NCBI RefSeq assembly: GCF_020164455.1
Contig: NZ_JAIQWW010000015.1
Location: forward strand, 1 to 64,000
Length of the DNA stretch: 64,000 nt
Direction: 5' to 3'
Source of the DNA: Phyllobacterium chamaecytisi
GTDB taxonomy: Bacteria; Pseudomonadota; Alphaproteobacteria; Rhizobiales; Rhizobiaceae
In this document: piece after piece, positions 34,965-45,126 of the stretch
How positions within the stretch are numbered: position 1 is the first letter of the stretch
How the letters are laid out: every line of letters begins with the position of its first letter
Notes under the pieces: model-generated
Seen by the model: the letters and a program-made list of their open reading frames with translations, nothing else
Databases searched by the model: none
What the model was told of the DNA's origin: nothing
Program-made: the position numbers and the translations under genes

Positions 34965-36440
34965 ATGGCGTTCCCGCTGCTTAGTCTCATCGTTTTCACG
35001 CCCGCCGCGGGGGCAGCGGTTCTGATCTTGCTGCGCAGCGACAATGCGGTGCGGTGGACGGCACTGGCCGTCACCGTCATCGACCTCGCCCTCTGCATCC
35101 TTATGCTGGCCCGCTTTGACACCGCTACCCACGCAATGCAGTTCACCGAGACGCGGCCGTGGGTGCCCGCGCTCGGGATCACATATGCGCTCGGCATCGA
35201 CGGAATCAGCGCGCTCTTCGTGTTCCTGACCGGGCTGCTAGGCTGGATTTGCGTGCTCGCCTCATGGGTCGCGATTGACCGAAAGGTTAAGGAGTTCATG
35301 ATCAGTCTGTTGGTCATGCAGGCGCTGATGCTGGGGGTGTTCTGCGCGCTCGACCTGTTCCTGTTTTACGTCTTCTGGGAGGCGATGCTAATCCCGATGT
35401 ATCTGATCATCGGTGTCTGGGGAGGCGAAGGCCGGGTGTATGCGGCCTTCAAATTCTTCCTCTACACACTGGCGGGCAGCCTGCTGTTCCTCATCGGTGT
35501 CATCGTACTCTATTTCCACGGCGGCGAGACCTTCGACATACTCGCCTTGACAGCGCAGGATTTGCCATTCCAGGTCCAGGCCTGGCTATTCTTCGCCTTC
35601 CTGTTCGCCTTCGCGGTCAAGGTACCGATGGTCCCGGTCCATACCTGGCTGCCCGACGCCCATGTGCAGGCCCCGACGGCGGGTAGCATCATCCTCGCCG
35701 GCGTGCTCCTGAAGATGGGCGCCTACGGATTCCTGCGGTTCTCGCTGCCGATGCTGCCGGAGGCGTCGGTGCATTACTCGACGCTGATGCTGGTACTGTC
35801 GGCGCTTGCGATCGTCTATGGCGGGTTGCTTGCGCTGGCGCAGGACGATCTGAAGAAGCTGGTGGCCTATTCGAGCATCAGTCACATGGGCTTCGTGACG
35901 CTGGGGATTTTTGCGCTGAACTTCCGCGGGCTCGAGGGCGGCATCCTGCAAATGTTCAATCATGGCGTGACGACGGGCGCGTTGTTCCTGTTTGTTGGCC
36001 TGATCTATGAGCGCACACATACGCGCAGCATGGCCGATTATGGCGGGTTGATGAAGGCGGCCCCGGTTTATACGACGTTTCTTGCGCTGTTCACGCTGTC
36101 GTCGATGGCGCTGCCGGGAACGAATTCATTCGTGGGCGAGTTGCTGGTGCTGTCGGGAGGATTTGCTGCCAACCTGGCCGTCGGTGCGGCTGCCGTTTTG
36201 GGCGCATTGCTGGGCGCCGCTTATCTGCTCGGCATGTACAGGAAAGTCGCGCTTGGTCCGGCCAGTGTCGGCGCCCGGTTCAAGATACGCGACGTGAACG
36301 CCCGCGAGATGACTGCGATCCTGCCGCTGGCAGTCTTCGTGCTTTGGGTCGGTCTCTATCCCAAACCCTTTCTCAACATCATGGACGCCTCGGTGAAGCA
36401 TTTGCTGGCGCAGGTGCACGCCAAAGGGGGTGGCCAATGA
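34965..36440 (+). CDS. nuoM: NADH-quinone oxidoreductase subunit M
   Basis: A 491-residue pump subunit with about 14 helices. FLFYVFWEAMLIPMYLIIGV carries the essential Glu, VKVPMVPVHTWLPDAHVQAP is the NuoM signature, and KLVAYSSISHMGFVTLGIFA contains further conserved residues. ATG 34965 follows a GGGGGG run; an in-frame GTG at 34947 is less likely. The stop overlaps the nuoN start by 4 bp. Confidence 0.95.
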   Translation: MAFPLLSLIVFTPAAGAAVLILLRSDNAVRWTALAVTVIDLALCILMLARFDTATHAMQFTETRPWVPALGITYALGIDGISALFVFLTGLLGWICVLASWVAIDRKVKEFMISLLVMQALMLGVFCALDLFLFYVFWEAMLIPMYLIIGVWGGEGRVYAAFKFFLYTLAGSLLFLIGVIVLYFHGGETFDILALTAQDLPFQVQAWLFFAFLFAFAVKVPMVPVHTWLPDAHVQAPTAGSIILAGVLLKMGAYGFLRFSLPMLPEASVHYSTLMLVLSALAIVYGGLLALAQDDLKKLVAYSSISHMGFVTLGIFALNFRGLEGGILQMFNHGVTTGALFLFVGLIYERTHTRSMADYGGLMKAAPVYTTFLALFTLSSMALPGTNSFVGELLVLSGGFAANLAVGAAAVLGALLGAAYLLGMYRKVALGPASVGARFKIRDVNAREMTAILPLAVFVLWVGLYPKPFLNIMDASVKHLLAQVHAKGGGQ

Positions 36441-37876
36441 CCGCCGCCGACCTCCTTCAGTCGATCCTTGCGAGCCTGCCCGAGATCGTGGTGGTCACTG
36501 GCGCCTGCATCCTGCTGATCCTGGGGCAGTTTGTGCGGAAAGGGCAGGAACATTTCCTTGTCTGGGCTTCTGTCGCGATCGTGCTGATTGCCGCCGTAGG
36601 GACGCTTATGCTGGCGAGTGAGGTGCGGCCAGCCTACACGGGCATGTTCATTGCCGACCGCTTCGCGGCCTTCTTCAAGGTCATGTTCTACCTGGCGACC
36701 GTTCTGACATTCCTCCTTTCGCCCAAATACGCCGATGTCGAAGGAATCGGCAGCAGCGAATACTATGTCCTGCTGCTTTTTGCGCTTTCGGGAATGATGA
36801 TCATGGCCTCGGCGACAGATCTCCTGTCGATCTATGTGGGCCTCGAACTGATGGTGCTATGCACCTATGTGCTGACTGGTTATCTGCGGCAGCAGCGGCG
36901 GTCGAACGAAGCGGCGCTGAAATACGTGATCCTTGGTGCGGTCTCGACGGGGATTTTCCTCTACGGCGTTTCGCTGGTCTATGGGCTTGCGGGCACCACG
37001 CAGCTGGATGGAATGGCTGCGGCCGTGGCAGGCGATCCGCTCGATCCCGGATTGCTGCTGGCCGTGGTCTTCATCGTCGCCGGGCTGGTCTTCAAGGTTG
37101 GCGCGGTGCCGTTTCATATGTGGGTGCCGGACGTCTACGAAGGCGCGCCGACGACGGTCACCGCCTTTATGTCAGTGGGCCCCAAGGCGGCGGCGTTCGC
37201 GGTGATCCTGCGGGTGTTCCTCAATCCGCTGGTCGCAGCAACGGACGTTTGGATCGTCGTCGCGGTCATTGCCGTCGTGACGATGGCGCTCGGCAGTTTC
37301 GTGGCGCTGGTGCAGGATAATTTCAAGCGCCTCCTGGCCTATTCAAGCATTGCCCATGCCGGATTCGCCATTTTCGGCGTGGTGGCTGGCGGTGCGGATG
37401 GGATCGCCAGCGTGATGCTTTACCTGCTGATCTACACCTTCATGAATCTCGGCATTTTCAGCATCGTCATCATGATGCGGAACGGCAACATCTCCGGCGA
37501 GGTTATTGAAGATTACTCCGGTTTCGCCAAGCCGCATCCCGGGCTGGCGCTTCTGATGCTACTCTATCTGTTCTCGCTGGCCGGCATCCCGCCGACGGCC
37601 GGGTTCTTCGCCAAGTTCTACGTGCTGGTCGCGCTCGTCGAGCGAGGCTTCGTCATTCTCGCGGTGATCGCAGTGCTGCTGAGCGCCGTCGCCGCTTATT
37701 TCTACATCCGCATTGTCATGGTGATCTACATGCGCGAGCCGGAGAGGGCGTTCGACCCGGCACTGACGCCATTGGTCCGCGCCGCGCTCGCCTTCACCGC
37801 CGCCGGCACGATCGGCATTGGCCTATTCCCGGCGTGGTTTTTGAGACTCGCTCAACAGTCGGTATTTGGCGGCTGA
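36437..37876 (+). CDS. nuoN: NADH-quinone oxidoreductase subunit N
   Basis: A 479-residue pump subunit adjoining NuoK. YVGLELMVLCTYVLTGYLRQ has the conserved Glu, KVGAVPFHMWVPDVYEGAPT the signature with Lys, and LLAYSSIAHAGFAIFGVVAG the later motif. Length is typical of bacterial NuoN. The ATG overlaps the nuoM stop. A 155-bp gap without a gene follows before nuoA. Confidence 0.95.
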   Translation: MTAADLLQSILASLPEIVVVTGACILLILGQFVRKGQEHFLVWASVAIVLIAAVGTLMLASEVRPAYTGMFIADRFAAFFKVMFYLATVLTFLLSPKYADVEGIGSSEYYVLLLFALSGMMIMASATDLLSIYVGLELMVLCTYVLTGYLRQQRRSNEAALKYVILGAVSTGIFLYGVSLVYGLAGTTQLDGMAAAVAGDPLDPGLLLAVVFIVAGLVFKVGAVPFHMWVPDVYEGAPTTVTAFMSVGPKAAAFAVILRVFLNPLVAATDVWIVVAVIAVVTMALGSFVALVQDNFKRLLAYSSIAHAGFAIFGVVAGGADGIASVMLYLLIYTFMNLGIFSIVIMMRNGNISGEVIEDYSGFAKPHPGLALLMLLYLFSLAGIPPTAGFFAKFYVLVALVERGFVILAVIAVLLSAVAAYFYIRIVMVIYMREPERAFDPALTPLVRAALAFTAAGTIGIGLFPAWFLRLAQQSVFGG

Positions 37877-38031
37877 TCGATTGGATTTGCAATGAACTGC
37901 CCGACGGAATACACTTTCAATTCAGGAAAGGACTGCCCAAGTCACTTCCCGGGGCGACCGCATCACCGGTCCAGAGCGGATTCGGTCGCGGCCTGAGCAA
38001 AGCCCTCGGTGGATGACCGGGGCGATGCGAT

Positions 38032-38400
38032 ATGACAGCTGCAATGGAATTCCTGCCAGTTCTTTTCATGGTCGCTGGAATTGTTCTGGTGGCGGGCGTG
38101 ACGCTTTTTGTTTCCTCGCTACTGCGTCCGTCCAATCCCTATCCCGCGAAGAACATGCCCTATGAATGTGGGATGGACCCGGCGGGCGAGGCAGCCGGAG
38201 GCCGTTTCAGAGTGCAGTTCTTCATCCTCGCGATCCTGTTGGTGGTCTTCGATGTCGAGACGATGTTCTTGTTCCCCTGGGCCGTTGTCCTGAAAGACAT
38301 CGGGCTGGTCGGTTATGTCGAGATGTTCGTCTTCATGTTGCTGCTCGTCGTGGGCTTCGCATACGCATGGCTGAAGGGAGCGCTGGAATGGGAGGCGTAA
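38032..38400 (+). CDS. nuoA: NADH-quinone oxidoreductase subunit A
   Basis: A 122-residue three-helix subunit. The family motif [20 protein letters not shown], with the quinone-site loop Cys, is followed by [20 protein letters not shown] with the conserved Asp-Glu pair. It shares its last 13 bases with the start of nuoB. In most bacteria nuoA is the first gene; here it follows nuoN. Confidence 0.95.
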   Translation: MTAAMEFLPVLFMVAGIVLVAGVTLFVSSLLRPSNPYPAKNMPYECGMDPAGEAAGGRFRVQFFILAILLVVFDVETMFLFPWAVVLKDIGLVGYVEMFVFMLLLVVGFAYAWLKGALEWEA

Positions 38401-38891
38401 ACAATACGATCCGCGACAGCGTGCTGTTCACCACGGCCGACAGCGTCATCAGCTGGAGCCGAAGGTCGGCGCTGTGGCCCGAGACGTTCGGTATCGCCTG
38501 CTGCGCAATCGAAATGATTGCGGCGGGTTGTGCGCGCTACGATCTCGACCGGTTTGGCGTCGTGTTCCGGCCGTCGCCGCGCCAATCCGACGTGATGATT
38601 ATTGCTGGCACCGTGACGCGGAAATTCGCTCCCGTCGTGCTCCGTCTCTATGACCAGATGCCGGAACCGCGCTGGGTTATCGCGATGGGTACGTGCGCTA
38701 TATCGGGCGGGGTCTACAACACCTACGCCGTGGTGCAGGGGGCGGAGACCTTCGTGCCGGTCGACGTGCATGTGCCCGGCTGCCCGCCGCGGCCCGAGGC
38801 GCTTATGCATGGCTTCCTTCTGCTTCAGGAGAAGATCAAGAAAACCCGGGCGTTAGCGGGGACTCCTCTGGAAAGGGTTGCGGCGCGATGA
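38388..38891 (+). CDS. nuoB: NADH-quinone oxidoreductase subunit B
   Basis: A 167-residue cytoplasmic subunit that holds the terminal [4Fe-4S] cluster N2 next to quinone. All four ligands are present: the adjacent Cys38 and Cys39 in GIACCAIE, Cys103 in GTCAISGG and Cys132 in [14 protein letters not shown] 38388 lies inside the end of nuoA. It overlaps nuoC by 4 bp. Confidence 0.96.
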   Translation: MGGVNNTIRDSVLFTTADSVISWSRRSALWPETFGIACCAIEMIAAGCARYDLDRFGVVFRPSPRQSDVMIIAGTVTRKFAPVVLRLYDQMPEPRWVIAMGTCAISGGVYNTYAVVQGAETFVPVDVHVPGCPPRPEALMHGFLLLQEKIKKTRALAGTPLERVAAR

Positions 38892-39424
38892 GCATGGAGG
38901 TGCCCCTCGATCGCGCCCCGATCACGGAGCGTTTCGGCGAGGCAATCGACGATCTTGGTTTTGCACATGGTGTTCATTCCTTCGCCGCTCCGCCTGAAAT
39001 GATCGTCGAGTTTTGCCGGTTTCTCAAGGAACACCCGGCGCTCCGGTTCAATTTCCTGTCGGACATATGCGGGGTCGATCATTACCCTGAGATGCCGCGC
39101 TTCGAGGCCGTGTACCACCTCTATTCCCTGCCGAACAAATGGCGCGTTCGCATCAAGTCCCGGCTCGGCGATCCGCCGCGCGTCCCGTCGGTGATAGGGG
39201 TCTGGCGGACCGCCAACTGGCATGAGCGTGAAGCCTGGGATATGTACGGGATAAGGTTCGAGGGCCACCCCGACTTGCGCCGGATTTACATGTGGGAAGG
39301 CTTCGAGGGCTTTCCGCAACGCAAGGACTTTCCGCTCCGGGGTTACAAGGACAAGCTGAACCCGTTTGGTGTCGAAGGCACGCCGCCGACGCAGCCCGAC
39401 CTCGCCACCAAGAACATTCCATAG
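38888..39424 (+). CDS. nuoC: NADH-quinone oxidoreductase subunit C
   Basis: A 178-residue peripheral subunit. [20 protein letters not shown] and [20 protein letters not shown] with RKDFPLRGY are the 30-kDa-subunit signatures. It is separate from nuoD, unlike the fused nuoCD of enterobacteria. The ATG overlaps the nuoB stop. Confidence 0.95.
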   Translation: MSMEVPLDRAPITERFGEAIDDLGFAHGVHSFAAPPEMIVEFCRFLKEHPALRFNFLSDICGVDHYPEMPRFEAVYHLYSLPNKWRVRIKSRLGDPPRVPSVIGVWRTANWHEREAWDMYGIRFEGHPDLRRIYMWEGFEGFPQRKDFPLRGYKDKLNPFGVEGTPPTQPDLATKNIP

Positions 39425-39450
39425 GGAGGCCGCTTCACCGGGAACTTGAG

Positions 39451-40665
39451 ATGACCGAAGTCACGGAACTGAGCAGGCCGGAAGGCGAAGCGCTCGACAC
39501 CAGGGAGGTGCTTCTCAACCTCGGTCCGCAGCATCCCAGCACGCATGGGGTGCTGCGGCTTGTCCTTGAACTGGAAGGCGAATATGTCAAGCGGGTGGAC
39601 CCGCACATCGGCTATCTCCACCGCGGCACCGAAAAACTGGCGGAGAGCTTCACCTACACCCAGATTTTTCCGCTGACAGATCGGCTCGATTACCTCTGCC
39701 CGCCGTCGAACAACCTGGCCTTCGCGCTGGCTGTGGAGAAGCTCCTGGGCATCGAGGCACCGATCCGCGCGCAATATATCCGCGTGATGATGGCCGAGCT
39801 GGCGCGAATCTCGGGTCATCTCCTGATCACTGGCGCGCTGCCGCTGGACCTCGGCGCAATGACCGCGTTGCTCTACGCCATGCGCGAGCGTGAAATGATC
39901 ATGGACCTGCTTGAGATGATCAGTGGCGCGCGGATGCATACCTCGTTCTGCCGGGTCGGCGGTGTGCGCGAGGACCTGCCGGACGGTTTTATCCCCAAGA
40001 TCAGGGCGTTCTGCGATATCTTCCCGAACCGGATCCGCGACTATGAACGGCTCGTGGAAAACAACAGGGTATTTCTGAACCGCACGCAGGGGATTGGCGT
40101 GATCTCCGCCGAGGACGGCATCGATCTCGGCCTGAGCGGCCCGAACCTGCGAGCTTCGGGCGTCGACTGGGACATCCGCCGCGACGAGCCCTATGAGATC
40201 TACGACCGGCTCGACTTCAACGTCATCACCCGCAATGAGGGCGATTGTTATGCCCGGTGGCAATGCCGGGTCGAGGAGATGCGCGAGAGCGTCCGCATCA
40301 TCGAACAATGCTTCGACCAGATGCCCGAGGGGCCGTTCCAGATCGACATGCCGACGATCGCTTTCCCGGTGGACAAGGACAAGGTGCATTGCTCGATGGA
40401 GGCGCTGATTCAGCACTTCGACCTGTCGGCCTATGGCTTCAAGGTGCCGAAAGGCGAGGTCTATTCGGCAATTGAGTCGCCAAAGGGCGAACTCGGATTT
40501 TACATCATCAGCGACGGTTCGGAAAAGCCGTTCCGCATGAAGGTGCGGGCACCGTCGTTCGTCAACCTTCAGGGATTGTTTGTGGCAAGCAATGCGCAGT
40601 ACCTGGCGGACATGATCGCCGTGCTGGGCAGCTTCGACCCGGTGATGGGCGAGGTCGACAAGTAG
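39451..40665 (+). CDS. nuoD: NADH-quinone oxidoreductase subunit D
   Basis: A 404-residue 49-kDa-type subunit that with NuoB forms the quinone pocket. LNLGPQHPSTHGVLRLVLEL includes the quinone-site His, PHIGYLHRGTEKLAE the Tyr/His region, and RGELGFYIISDG-like PKGELGFYIISDGSEKP the C-terminal motif. The ATG at 39451 lies 26 bp after nuoC. Length and motifs are standard. Confidence 0.96.
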   Translation: MTEVTELSRPEGEALDTREVLLNLGPQHPSTHGVLRLVLELEGEYVKRVDPHIGYLHRGTEKLAESFTYTQIFPLTDRLDYLCPPSNNLAFALAVEKLLGIEAPIRAQYIRVMMAELARISGHLLITGALPLDLGAMTALLYAMREREMIMDLLEMISGARMHTSFCRVGGVREDLPDGFIPKIRAFCDIFPNRIRDYERLVENNRVFLNRTQGIGVISAEDGIDLGLSGPNLRASGVDWDIRRDEPYEIYDRLDFNVITRNEGDCYARWQCRVEEMRESVRIIEQCFDQMPEGPFQIDMPTIAFPVDKDKVHCSMEALIQHFDLSAYGFKVPKGEVYSAIESPKGELGFYIISDGSEKPFRMKVRAPSFVNLQGLFVASNAQYLADMIAVLGSFDPVMGEVDK

Positions 40666-40681
40666 CAGGGATTTGGACGCG

Positions 40682-41194
40682 ATGAACATGCGCGAAAAGA
40701 TTAAAGCAGCGGCGGCGCGGTATCCGGACCAGCGCTCGGCGATCATGCCCGCGCTACTGATCGCGCAGAAGGAACATGGCTACCTGCCCGGCCCCGTGTT
40801 GGAAGAGGTCGCGGATATCCTCGATGTCGAGCGGATCTGGGTTTACGAGCTGGCGACTTTCTACACCCTCTTCCATACAGAACCGGTGGGTGTGTTCCAC
40901 CTGCAACTCTGCGACAATGTATCCTGCATGCTGCGTGGCGCCGAGGATTTGCTGAGGCATCTGGAGGAGGTGCTGGGAATCACGAAGGGCGGTACCACCC
41001 CGGACGGGCTGTTCACACTTTCGACCGTCGAATGCCTCGGCGCTTGCGAAATGGCCCCGGTGATGCAGCTCGGTGACGACTATCAAGGCGATCTCGACAT
41101 CGCGCGGATCGACGCGTTGTTGGACAGGTTGCGGGCGACAGCGGGGCAAGCGACTGGTGCTGATCTCGCCGCCACAGTGCCACCGGGAGAGTAG
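40682..41194 (+). CDS. nuoE: NADH-quinone oxidoreductase subunit E
   Basis: A 170-residue thioredoxin-like subunit carrying the [2Fe-2S] cluster N1a. The ligands are two Cys in LQLCDNVSCML and two in VECLGACEMAP. ATG 40682 follows AGGGA; ATG 40688 is also possible. It forms the NADH-oxidising module with NuoF and NuoG. Confidence 0.95.
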   Translation: MNMREKIKAAAARYPDQRSAIMPALLIAQKEHGYLPGPVLEEVADILDVERIWVYELATFYTLFHTEPVGVFHLQLCDNVSCMLRGAEDLLRHLEEVLGITKGGTTPDGLFTLSTVECLGACEMAPVMQLGDDYQGDLDIARIDALLDRLRATAGQATGADLAATVPPGE

Positions 41195-41198
41195 CGCC

Positions 41199-42464
41199 AT
41201 GTTCGAACCGATCCTTCTGAGGAACGTGGACGTGCCGGACGGCCATCTGCTCGCCACCTACAGGGCCGGCGGCGGTTACCAGGCGCTGGCGAAAGCGCTT
41301 GATGAACACACGCCTGACGAGATCATCAGTCTCGTCAAAGAATCCAACCTGCGGGGTCGCGGTGGGGCCGGATTTCCAACCGGACTGAAATGGAGCTTTG
41401 TGCCGAAGCGTGCCGGCAAGCCGAAATACCTGTGCTGCAATGCCGATGAGGGCGAGCCGGGCACCTTCAAGGACCGGATCATCATGGAACGCGACCCGCA
41501 TCAGCTGATCGAGGGTCTGGCGATCAGTGGCTACGCGATCGGTGCTGAAACCGCCTATGTCTACATCCGCGGGGAATACACCCTGGCAATCCAGCGGCTG
41601 GAGCAGGCGATCGCTGAGGCCCATGCGAAGGGTTATCTGGGAACGCGGATCAGGGGCTCGGATTTCAATTTCGTCGTGCACATCCATTGCGGTGCCGGCG
41701 CTTATATCTGCGGCGAGGAGACCGCAATGCTCGACTCGCTCGAAGGCAAGCGAGCGCAGCCACGCCTGAAACCGCCGTTTCCGGCGGTCGAAGGGCTCTA
41801 CGCAAGCCCGACAGTGATCAACAACGTCGAGACATTGGCCTGCGTCCCGCATATCGTGCTGCGGGGGGCAGGCTGGTTCCGCAACATCGGTCCCGACAAA
41901 AGCCCCGGCCCGAAGCTCTATTGTCTTAGCGGGCAGGTGCGGAAGCCGGGCCTTTACGAGCTGCCAATGGGTATACCGCTGCGAGAACTGGTCGAAGATA
42001 GCGGCGGCGGGCCGCTGCCGGGTCGCAAAATAAAGGCAGTGATCCCCGGCGGGGTCTCGGCGCCGCTGATTCCGGCGCACGGGCTGGATGTTGGTATGGA
42101 CTTCGATTCGCTGGCAGCCGCCGGTTCGATGCTCGGCTCGGCCGGGGTAATCGTGATCGACGACTCGACCTGTATGGTCAAGGTCGCCACCCGGATCATC
42201 GAATTCTTCCACCATGAGTCCTGTGGCAAGTGTACCCCGTGCCGCGAAGGACTGAATTGGGTTGTGAAAGTGCTGCGCCGGGTCGAGGCGGGGCAGGGGG
42301 TGCCGGGCGATCTGGAACAGCTGGAGGCGCTCTGCAAGGGCATTTTCGGCAACACGTTCTGCGCTCTGGGCGACGGCGCGGCTATCGGTTTGCGGGCGGC
42401 ACTGACGCATTTCGAGCATGAGTTCGTCGCCCATATCGAGGAGCACAGGTGCCCGTTTCACTGA
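41199..42464 (+). CDS. nuoF: NADH-quinone oxidoreductase subunit F
   Basis: A 421-residue NADH- and FMN-binding subunit. NLRGRGGAGFPTGLKWSFVP is the nucleotide loop, CCNADEGEPGTFKDR the NADH site, GAGAYICGEETA the FMN region, and ESCGKCTPCREG with a later GNTFCALG the [4Fe-4S] N3 ligands. ATG 41199 is 4 bp after nuoE. All catalytic motifs are intact. Confidence 0.97.
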   Translation: MFEPILLRNVDVPDGHLLATYRAGGGYQALAKALDEHTPDEIISLVKESNLRGRGGAGFPTGLKWSFVPKRAGKPKYLCCNADEGEPGTFKDRIIMERDPHQLIEGLAISGYAIGAETAYVYIRGEYTLAIQRLEQAIAEAHAKGYLGTRIRGSDFNFVVHIHCGAGAYICGEETAMLDSLEGKRAQPRLKPPFPAVEGLYASPTVINNVETLACVPHIVLRGAGWFRNIGPDKSPGPKLYCLSGQVRKPGLYELPMGIPLRELVEDSGGGPLPGRKIKAVIPGGVSAPLIPAHGLDVGMDFDSLAAAGSMLGSAGVIVIDDSTCMVKVATRIIEFFHHESCGKCTPCREGLNWVVKVLRRVEAGQGVPGDLEQLEALCKGIFGNTFCALGDGAAIGLRAALTHFEHEFVAHIEEHRCPFH

Positions 42465-42493
42465 AGAGCAGGGGAGAAGGCGGTAAGAAAGTC

Positions 42494-45067
42494 ATGGTTC
42501 GTGTCACGATAAATGAACAAACGCTGGAAGTGGAGACGGGCTCTACGGTGCTGCAGGCTGCCGAGCGCTTAGGCATCGACATCCCGACCTTCTGCTATCT
42601 GAAGCGGCTGCCGGCGCTGGCCTCATGCCGCATGTGCCTCGTGGAGATCGAGGGCCACCGGCGGCTGCAGCCTTCCTGCGCCACCGCCGTCACTGACGGA
42701 ATGGTCGTGCGGACGAATACGCCGCTGATTGATGAAACACGCTCGTCCATGCTCGACATGCTGCTCGCCAACCACCCCCTCGACTGCCCGATCTGCGACA
42801 AGGGCGGCGAGTGCGAGCTCCAGGACATGGTGATGGCGTACGGGCCCCGCGAAAGCCGCTTCCGCGACACCAAACGTGTGTTCCACTCCGAGGACATCCG
42901 CCTCAGCCCGGTCATCATCATGAACGTCAACCGCTGCATACAGTGCCAGCGCTGTGTCCGGATGTGCGAGGAGGTGGTCGGTGCGGTCGCCTTGGGTACT
43001 GTCGAAAAAGGCATGGATACCGCCGTGACCGGCTTCGAGGGCAGCCTCGCGAGTTGCGACCAATGCGGCAATTGCGTCGAGGTCTGTCCGGTTGGCGCAC
43101 TGATGAGCTTTCCTTATCGCTACAAAGCGCGGCCCTGGGATCTGGCCGAGACCGACACCGTCTGCCCGCATTGCGGCACCGGCTGTCAGTTGACAGTCGG
43201 CACGCGCAAGGGGGAGTTCATGCGGGTCCGCTCAAAAGCGGAGCACGGGGTTAACCGCGAAACGCTTTGCGTGCGGGGGCGCTTCGGCCTCGATTTCGTC
43301 ATGAGCCAGGACCGGATCAAGCGGCCTATGGTCCGTCGTGATGGCGCCCTCGTTCCGGTTTCCTGGGAAGAAGCGGGGGACTACCTGCGACGGCGCCTGT
43401 CGGCCGTCGAGGGAAAGGCCGCGGGCGGGCTGGCATCGCCGCGCCTTCCCAACGAGATGCTCTATCAATTCCAGAAAGTGATGCGGACGGTATTCCGGAC
43501 CAACAACATAGACTGCGCGTCGCGCTGGTCCACGCCGTTCGACGCGCTCGGCCCGTTGGTGGCGGGCTTCTACACCCGCGCGCCGCTGGAGGAAGTGATC
43601 GGCAACGACTGCGTGCTTGTCGTCGGTGGCAACGTGACCGACGAAAACCCGATCACCGAATACCTGCTGCGGGACGGCGCACGGCGGGGGCAGGTTCGGT
43701 TGCTCATGCTCTCGGCGCGACCATCCCGTCTGGACGCTGATGCCCTGGCGGTCGTTCGCGTTTCGCCGGGCGGTGAGGCTGCGAGCCTTGCCGCGGTGGT
43801 GGCCAGCATCGTGGCGGCGGCCGGTGAAGCCTTGCCAGTCGAGATGCTTGCGAAGATCGGCGCGACAACAGCGACCGCCGGCAGTGACGAAACGGACCGT
43901 CTGGCCACAGCGCTGCTGGAAGGCCGGAGCGTTACGGTGCTGGTCAGTGCTGACCTCCTGAGGTCGCCGCTAGCGCGCGCGACGTTGCAACAGCTCAACA
44001 ACCTTTTGCAGGTTCTCCGCGTACTGGATAAGGGACTTGCGATGCAGTTGCTCTTCGACCGTGTCAATCAGTTGGGCGCCTGGGATATGGGAGTTCTGCC
44101 GGCGGTGCTGCCGGGGCTGCGCGCGGTCACTGATGATGCGGCGCGCGGGGCTCTCGATCGGGCCTGGGGCGCCGAGATCCCGTCTCAACCTGGCGCGGAT
44201 TTCGACGGCATGCTGGATCTTTGTAACAGGGGGCGAATGGGGATGCTCTATATCGCCGGAAGCGACCCCCTGATGTCCTATCCCGACCGGGAATTCGTGC
44301 AGCGGGCGCTTCGTGCCGCCGATCTCCTGATCGTGCAGGACGCCTTCCTCACCGATACGGCGAGCCTGGCCGATGTGGTGCTGCCAGCTGCGAGTTATGG
44401 CGAGGAATCTGGCACTTTTACCAATAACGAGGGCCGGGTCCAGAAGGTCAGCAAGTTCCGCGAACCCGCCCTCGATGCGCGTGGCAATCTGGCGATCTTC
44501 GACTTCGTCGCGGCGCTTCGCAACCAAGCGTTGCGGCCATCGGTTCAAAGCGAGATTTTCGACGAGATTGCTCGGCTGGTTCCGGCCTACGGGGGGCTAA
44601 CGCAGGACCAGCTTGGCGTTGACGGAGCATTCACCAAGGCGTCCCGTGTGCCGCCAGTTGGCGAGTTCTTCGCCCCGCCGCTTGCCCCCATTGCAACCGA
44701 CCGGCTCATGTTGATCACCGGCAACTGCCTGTTCCACAACGGATATCTGTCCGAACATTCGGAAATCCTGAATACGGTCGCGTATGACCCCTATGTCGAG
44801 ATGGGCGCGCGGGATGCAGTGCAGCTAGGCCTTTCGGATGGCGATCAGGTGGTCGTGCGATCCGCCCAAAGCGAGCTGACCGCGCAGCTAAAGGTCAACA
44901 AGCGGTTTCCCACGGGCCTCGTGTTCGTTCCCGAAAATTACAGAGCCCTGCGTCTCAACGGACTGATGCGGCGGGGCGAATATCCATGTCCGGTCAACGT
45001 TCAAAAGGCGCACGCAGCCTTCGAGATCGCCACCGTCGTCGGAGTCGGGGCGGGGCCCGGGATCTGA
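42494..45067 (+). CDS. nuoG: NADH-quinone oxidoreductase subunit G with cluster N7 ligands
   Basis: An 857-residue iron-sulfur subunit. The N-terminal ferredoxin domain holds N1b; HPLDCPICDKGGECELQD binds N5; CIQCQRCVRMC and CDQCGNCVEVCP bind N4. It also has Cys224-x2-Cys227-x3-Cys231-x27-Cys259, the N7 motif of bacterial NuoG and molybdopterin formate dehydrogenases, absent from mitochondrial-type NuoG. A long molybdopterin-oxidoreductase-like domain follows, probably without cofactor. ATG 42494 fits the domain start; GTG 42449 with a GAGGAG site, overlapping nuoF, is the alternative. Confidence 0.95.
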   Translation: MVRVTINEQTLEVETGSTVLQAAERLGIDIPTFCYLKRLPALASCRMCLVEIEGHRRLQPSCATAVTDGMVVRTNTPLIDETRSSMLDMLLANHPLDCPICDKGGECELQDMVMAYGPRESRFRDTKRVFHSEDIRLSPVIIMNVNRCIQCQRCVRMCEEVVGAVALGTVEKGMDTAVTGFEGSLASCDQCGNCVEVCPVGALMSFPYRYKARPWDLAETDTVCPHCGTGCQLTVGTRKGEFMRVRSKAEHGVNRETLCVRGRFGLDFVMSQDRIKRPMVRRDGALVPVSWEEAGDYLRRRLSAVEGKAAGGLASPRLPNEMLYQFQKVMRTVFRTNNIDCASRWSTPFDALGPLVAGFYTRAPLEEVIGNDCVLVVGGNVTDENPITEYLLRDGARRGQVRLLMLSARPSRLDADALAVVRVSPGGEAASLAAVVASIVAAAGEALPVEMLAKIGATTATAGSDETDRLATALLEGRSVTVLVSADLLRSPLARATLQQLNNLLQVLRVLDKGLAMQLLFDRVNQLGAWDMGVLPAVLPGLRAVTDDAARGALDRAWGAEIPSQPGADFDGMLDLCNRGRMGMLYIAGSDPLMSYPDREFVQRALRAADLLIVQDAFLTDTASLADVVLPAASYGEESGTFTNNEGRVQKVSKFREPALDARGNLAIFDFVAALRNQALRPSVQSEIFDEIARLVPAYGGLTQDQLGVDGAFTKASRVPPVGEFFAPPLAPIATDRLMLITGNCLFHNGYLSEHSEILNTVAYDPYVEMGARDAVQLGLSDGDQVVVRSAQSELTAQLKVNKRFPTGLVFVPENYRALRLNGLMRRGEYPCPVNVQKAHAAFEIATVVGVGAGPGI

Positions 45068-45126
45068 GCTGAGGCATTACGGGCTCACTGACACCTGCCC
45101 TGCGTCTGGACCTCAAGCCGGCGATG

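Noticed and set aside
39343-40746. 467-codon minus-strand ORF opposite nuoD
   Set aside because: Antisense shadow of a highly conserved gene, His/Arg-rich, with no ribosome site.
41013-42461. 482-codon minus-strand ORF opposite nuoE-nuoF
   Set aside because: Antisense shadow; nuoF is intact with all motifs on the other strand.
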